This document shows, piece after piece, positions 60,364 to 64,000 of a stretch of 64,000 bases of DNA (position 1 is its first letter; each line of letters opens with the position of its first letter). Below the pieces are notes generated by a model. It was given only the letters and a program-made list of their open reading frames with translations, did no database searches and had not been told where the DNA came from. Origin of the DNA: an uncultured Bacilli bacterium (lineage in GTDB: Bacteria; Bacillota_I; Bacilli_A; RF39; UBA660); contig CAKOLK010000002.1 in assembly GCA_934096275.1 (NCBI GenBank), positions 1-64,000 on the forward strand. Reading direction: 5' to 3'. Both the position numbers and the translations under genes were made by a program.

Positions 60364-61137
60364 ATGGAAAATAATAAGACTATGATTTTATCAATTCTAG
60401 GCGTTCTAGTTTTGGTTATTGCTGTTGTTGGTGTTTCATTTGCTATGTATAGTTTTTCTGCACAAGGTACTAAAGAAAACGTTATAACAACAGGTTCAGT
60501 TTCATTAGCTATCGACAAGAAAGGAGAATCATTATTTACACTTGACAATGTTTATGGTGTAAATGATGCTACTGGTATTGCTGGTACTAGTGAAGATGTT
60601 GGTACAGGTAATTTTACTTTATCTGCTAATTTATCTGGAACAATGAATATTCATTATGAAGTTGGATTTGTTGATTTAACTGAAGGTAATTCTAATTTAA
60701 CTGATAGTATGATAATGGTTGCTATTAAAGATGAAAATAATAATTATTATACTAGTACTGGAAAAACTACTACTGCTACTGCTGTAACTTTAAATAGTTT
60801 TGCAAATAATAAAGGTTATGCTGCTGGCGATACAGGAATGACTGGAATTGATGCAGATACTTATCTATTAAATAGTTATGTATTTGATAAAGGTATTGTT
60901 ACTACTAGTGGAAATCAAAAAACTTACACTATTAATGCATGGATTAGTGATAAATATGTTTTAAAAGGTGGAGAAGAATCAACTGCTAATAAAACTACTA
61001 ATTCTTGTACAGTTGCTGGTAATGCTACTGAAGAAGCTTGTAAGGCTGCTGGTGGGCAATGGACTAATACTCAAACTAAAGAAACTACACCAGAAACATT
61101 TAGTTTCAAAGTTAAAGTATCAGCTGCTCAATATTAA
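60364..61137 (+). CDS. SipW-dependent TasA-like protein 2 with Cys insertion
   Basis: A 257-residue homologue of the previous gene, starting NNKTMILSILGVLVLVIAVVGVSFAMYSFSAQG and then VITTGSVSLAIDKKG. Near the C-terminus, before the last strand (TFSFKVKVSAAQ), it has an inserted loop NSCTVAGNATEEACKAAGGQW that carries two Cys and breaks the Thr-rich strand; a disulfide is possible. A terminator follows, so genes 1 and 2 may be transcribed more than the rest. Confidence 0.78.
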   Translation: MENNKTMILSILGVLVLVIAVVGVSFAMYSFSAQGTKENVITTGSVSLAIDKKGESLFTLDNVYGVNDATGIAGTSEDVGTGNFTLSANLSGTMNIHYEVGFVDLTEGNSNLTDSMIMVAIKDENNNYYTSTGKTTTATAVTLNSFANNKGYAAGDTGMTGIDADTYLLNSYVFDKGIVTTSGNQKTYTINAWISDKYVLKGGEESTANKTTNSCTVAGNATEEACKAAGGQWTNTQTKETTPETFSFKVKVSAAQY

Positions 61138-61143
61138 TGAATT

Positions 61144-61170
61144 AAGCAAGTATTATCTTGCTTTTTTTTT
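61144..61170 (+). terminator. Terminator after TasA-like gene 2
   Basis: AAGCAAG-TATTAT-CTTGCTT followed by a T run. Confidence 0.85.
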
Positions 61171-61259
61171 ACATTTTTTTATAAATGTTTTGTAAAATAC
61201 TTTTATTTTTTTAATATTTGTGTTATTCTATTCTTAGAATAAGAATTGGTGGTGAGATT

Positions 61260-61961
61260 GTGAATAATGATAGAAAGAATGATAATAATGAGATTTTAGA
61301 TATTTCCTCTGATAAAGAGTTAGTGAAAGTTGCTGATGAAGTGGCTTTTGAAATTTTGCATCCAGAAACTGATGATAGTAAACACTTTTTATTTTTATTG
61401 TTATTATTTATTATTTTTTTAACCTCTATCATTTCATTTATATGTTTTTCGATGGCAGATCGTTTTAATTCGATAAAAAATAATACGATAACTACTGGTT
61501 CAGTTTTATTTTCATTTTCTGATGGTAGTAATTACATTAACATGATTGATGTTTATCCAGTATCTGATGATGTTGGAATGAAATTGAATGGTAGTAATGA
61601 ATTGTACGAGTTTAATGTTTCAGAGAAATATTATGGTGATACTTCAAAGAAGAAGCGTTCTGATTATTCAAATTATGAAGTTTCATTGATATTGAATGAT
61701 GAGAATACTATTGCTCCTAGTTATATTAAGATTTATTTAATAAAAAATCAAGAAGAAGTTAAAATTAATGATAAAATTATTAATAGAATATCTGAACTTC
61801 CTAAGAGTAAAGTACAAAATAATGGGTATACTTTAATTAGAAACGAAATAACTGATGATAATTTTGACACATATACTTTTAGAATGTGGTTATCTAATGA
61901 TTATAAGGTTGATAATATTTCTAGAGTGTTTAAGTGTAAAATTGTTGTTAATAGTTATTAA
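61260..61961 (+). CDS. TasA-like protein 3 with cytoplasmic N-terminal extension
   Basis: A 233-residue protein with the same C-terminal architecture (ITTGSVLFSFSDGSN; TYTFRMWLSNDYKVD). Before the hydrophobic helix (HFLFLLLLFIIFLTSIISFICFSMA) there is an extra 41-residue acidic stretch, which the other two lack. The start is GTG at 61260, just after GGTGGTGAG. A possible cleavage follows SMA. It may be an anchoring or adaptor form rather than a fibre subunit. Confidence 0.68.
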   Translation: MNNDRKNDNNEILDISSDKELVKVADEVAFEILHPETDDSKHFLFLLLLFIIFLTSIISFICFSMADRFNSIKNNTITTGSVLFSFSDGSNYINMIDVYPVSDDVGMKLNGSNELYEFNVSEKYYGDTSKKKRSDYSNYEVSLILNDENTIAPSYIKIYLIKNQEEVKINDKIINRISELPKSKVQNNGYTLIRNEITDDNFDTYTFRMWLSNDYKVDNISRVFKCKIVVNSY

Positions 61962-61978
61962 AGAAAGGGTTGGTAGTA

Positions 61979-62641
61979 GTGAAAAAAAAGTTAAAGCTAG
62001 TTTCTAAAATTATTTCTTCAACTTTGTTTGTAATACTTTTATTTATAATGGTTTTTTTGCTTGTGTATGTTATCAGAGTAAAAATTCTTGCAAATAATAA
62101 TGATTTGGGCGAAGTAAAATTGAATTTTTATACAATACTTTCTCCGAGTATGTATCCGACGATAAAACCTGGTGATATTATTGTTACATATAAAGAAGAT
62201 GCTTATTATAAAGGCGATATTATTACTTTTGTTTCTTCATCAAATATTAGTAGTGGAAAGACTATTACGCATAGAATATATTCCGAACCTATTGAAATGA
62301 ATGGCAAGATGCAATATACTACGAAAGGTGATAATAATCCTACTCCAGATAGTGCTCCTGCTAATGAGGATAATGTCTTAGGCAAGGTTTTATTTAAAAT
62401 ACCAAAGGCTGGTTATATACAGCAATTTTTATTATCGAAAATTGGTTGGGTCTCTGTTATTTTACTTCCTTGTATTGGGGTAGTTATATATGATATTTTA
62501 AAAATATTTAGGATTGCTGGGAAAAAAACAAAGTCGGCGATTAAAAAAAATGCTAGAGTAGATGTTGCACGTGGTGAACTTATTAAAACATTAAATGAAG
62601 AACAATATGATAAAAATAAAAAAAATGATGAGGAGAAATGA
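61979..62641 (+). CDS. sipW: ER-type signal peptidase I, SipW-like
   Basis: Membrane protease that should cleave the TasA-like signals. The 220 residues have an N-terminal membrane helix, the catalytic Ser in LSPSMYPTIKPGDII, the catalytic His in GKTITHRIY (Ser-His type, not Ser-Lys), a GDNNPTPDSAP box and a C-terminal transmembrane helix plus a basic tail. The GTG at 61979 is preferred to the TTG at 61970, which touches the ribosome site. It overlaps the next gene. Confidence 0.9.
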   Translation: MKKKLKLVSKIISSTLFVILLFIMVFLLVYVIRVKILANNNDLGEVKLNFYTILSPSMYPTIKPGDIIVTYKEDAYYKGDIITFVSSSNISSGKTITHRIYSEPIEMNGKMQYTTKGDNNPTPDSAPANEDNVLGKVLFKIPKAGYIQQFLLSKIGWVSVILLPCIGVVIYDILKIFRIAGKKTKSAIKKNARVDVARGELIKTLNEEQYDKNKKNDEEK

Positions 62642-62643
62642 TT

Positions 62644-63333
62644 ATGATGAAAGAATTTTTTAAGCTTTTTGGAAATATTATGATGATGTTAGGAATTATG
62701 ATGGCTTCATTTTTGCTATTAATTAATTTATATCACTATAGGGATTTAACTCATACTTATAATATTGATATTGATGAGAATGTTTCATATAAAAATATTA
62801 AAAATAATATTGGTAAATCTGAAAAATTATTGTCTATTGACATGGGTAAGGTAAATGCCGAAAACTATGATTCTGCTAAGGCTGTTAAAGTTTCTATTAA
62901 TAAGTGTATTACCACTTTTAAAGATTCGGATTTATATAATAAATCAGGTATATATAATTTTAAGTATTATGATACTTATTTGAACATGAATTATTTATAT
63001 ACTAAGATTAACTCTGATTGTAATAGTTTGCTAAAATATAATATTAAGCCTTATATTGAATCTAATGCTAATATTAAATCTAGTTATGATAATATGATGG
63101 TTAATTATGATAAAATCTTTGATGTTGTTATAAGTAACTCTAATTATATGGAGAAAAAATCATTAAATACTAATTCTTATTTCTTTACTAGTGAAATGAA
63201 TAGATTTTCTATTTTTGATGATTTAAGAAGTGATACAGAGTTTACATTAAGAAATTATGATATAGTTTCATCACTTATTTTAGATTTGTCTACTTGGTAT
63301 TCTAATACTTTTGGAGGTGGTTCAAATGAGTAA
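62644..63333 (+). CDS. Membrane-anchored protein of the SipW locus, unknown
   Basis: A 229-residue protein with one N-terminal helix (GNIMMMLGIMMASFLLLINL), then a helical, Asn/Tyr/Ser-rich extracellular part without Cys-rich or catalytic motifs. It starts next to the sipW stop, with GAGGAGA eight bases before the ATG at 62644 (ATG at 62638 is too close). Co-transcription suggests a role in export or anchoring of the TasA-like proteins; no family recognised. Confidence 0.65.
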   Translation: MMKEFFKLFGNIMMMLGIMMASFLLLINLYHYRDLTHTYNIDIDENVSYKNIKNNIGKSEKLLSIDMGKVNAENYDSAKAVKVSINKCITTFKDSDLYNKSGIYNFKYYDTYLNMNYLYTKINSDCNSLLKYNIKPYIESNANIKSSYDNMMVNYDKIFDVVISNSNYMEKKSLNTNSYFFTSEMNRFSIFDDLRSDTEFTLRNYDIVSSLILDLSTWYSNTFGGGSNE

Positions 63334-63796
63334 TATTTTTTCGAAAATTTTCTTTTTCTTAAGATATGTCCTAATTATTATAGCATTCTTATTAATTTTT
63401 TGGGGCATTATGTTTACTTATCAAAGGCTTGAAAAACCATTATCTGAATCTATTAATGTAATACTTCCATTTGTTTTGGTTTTTATAGTTTTTATAGCTA
63501 ATTTATTTGTTGCTAAAAAAGCATGTAGCGAAAATTTATTATTTAATTTTGGTTCATTTTTAATTCTGATAGTAATTATATTAATTGGTTTGAGAGCTAA
63601 ATTTGATACAAATATGTTAATTTATTATAAGTATAATATTTCATATAATTCCGCTTATTTGGCTGATAATCTTGCGATGATTGAATCAATGTTGTATATT
63701 ATTTTTGGCTCAAATATTTTACTTATTATTGGAGAATTATTTAATAAAAAAGTTAAGAAACAAGATGCAAAAGATAAACCTAATAAATCTAAGTAA
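63326..63796 (+). CDS. Four-helix membrane protein of the SipW locus, unknown
   Basis: A 156-residue integral membrane protein: four hydrophobic helices at about 11-29, 42-60, 72-92 and 118-139, and a basic tail KKVKKQDAKDKPNKSK. The ATG at 63326 follows GGAGGTGG and overlaps the previous gene by 8 nt. It ends the operon. Confidence 0.65.
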   Translation: MSNIFSKIFFFLRYVLIIIAFLLIFWGIMFTYQRLEKPLSESINVILPFVLVFIVFIANLFVAKKACSENLLFNFGSFLILIVIILIGLRAKFDTNMLIYYKYNISYNSAYLADNLAMIESMLYIIFGSNILLIIGELFNKKVKKQDAKDKPNKSK

Positions 63797-63857
63797 TATA
63801 TTTTGTAATATTTGGAACAAGTTAGTGCAATTTTACTTTCTTACTTTTTGGTACTAT

Positions 63858-63908
63858 AAAAGTGTAATAGTTAATTACTAAAATGTGATTGAATATTACA
63901 CTTTTTTT
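63858..63908 (+). terminator. Terminator of the SipW locus
   Basis: AAAAGTGTAAT pairs with ATTACACTTTT over a 26-base loop, then a T run. Confidence 0.7.
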
Positions 63909-64000
63909 ATTATGATTGAAATGATTGGATAATGTGGTACTTTTAGAGATAAAGTTCTTGACATAAAGGGTGTTATTAAATTTTTATATAATATATTCGT
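63909..64000. other. Window end without a visible gene
   Basis: Contains TTGACA at 63958-63963 and TATAAT at 63987-63992; the 23-bp spacing is too long for an ordinary promoter. Nothing else is supported. Confidence 0.3.

Noticed and set aside
63958..63992. Promoter TTGACA/TATAAT at the window end
   Set aside because: Spacing is 23 bp, too long; no gene is visible downstream.
1..64000. CRISPR arrays, rRNA genes, insertion-sequence transposases
   Set aside because: No regularly spaced repeats, rRNA segments or transposase motifs were found in the window.

Overview
Origin-of-replication region of a very AT-rich, spore-forming, low-GC Gram-positive bacterium, most likely an uncultured gut-type member of Bacilli (RF39/RFN20/Erysipelotrichales-like; the exact family is not decided by this sequence). 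TGA is used as a stop (for example at the end of ybaB), so the genetic code is the standard bacterial one. Almost every gene left of about 36.6 kb is on the minus strand and almost every gene to the right is on the plus strand, so both arms are transcribed away from an origin between rpmH and dnaA. Gene order resembles Bacillus: (ychF, DUF951, mscS) parB-parA-noc-rsmG-mnmG-mnmE, jag-yidC-rnpA-rpmH, dnaA-dnaN-(comK-like)-recF-gyrB-gyrA, then ffs-tadA-dnaX-ybaB-recR-bofA-holB-ricT-pth-mfd-spoVT-metG-tatD-3D protein.

Left arm (0-36.5 kb). 0-5.6 kb holds dusB, a lipoprotein, cotE, an L,D-transpeptidase, miaB and an ankyrin-like gene; cotE near miaB is a Bacillus-like neighbourhood. 5.7-13.1 kb holds tRNA-Thr and an accessory island: a hypothetical gene, a transglutaminase-like protein, a MobV relaxase with hairpins that could be an oriT, and a large serine recombinase. 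The island ends beside ssrA (tmRNA). 13.5-19.6 kb is the XRE protein-smpB-rnr-secG-exchanger-eno block; 19.7-26.7 kb holds FemX, a coiled-coil protein, ychF, an AbgT transporter and MscS; 26.7-36.5 kb is the chromosome-partitioning and tRNA-modification block, a head-on PIG-L deacetylase, and the membrane insertion/RNase P/L34 genes.

Origin and segregation signals. The rpmH-dnaA and dnaA-dnaN gaps carry seven perfect copies of TGTTAATAA or its complement, apparently a drifted DnaA box, and the DnaA DNA-recognition loop is altered in parallel. Between gyrA and dnaX lie six ParB sites (parS, TGTTTCACGTGAAACA) and two Noc sites (ATTTCCCGGGAAAT). Four parS sites sit 13-14 bp from a TGTTAATAA box, and an 87-bp unit with a Noc site, a DnaA-like box and parS is duplicated exactly. 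The cognate ParA, ParB and Noc genes are in the window.

Right arm (36.8-64 kb). Replication, repair and translation genes are interleaved with sporulation genes (bofA-like, ricT, spoVT; cotE on the left arm). A T-box leader controls metG. A comK-like gene lies between dnaN and recF, and dnaX appears to start at an AUU codon. The last 4.3 kb is a SipW/TasA-like locus: three SipW-type secreted proteins, an ER-type signal peptidase and two unrecognised membrane proteins.
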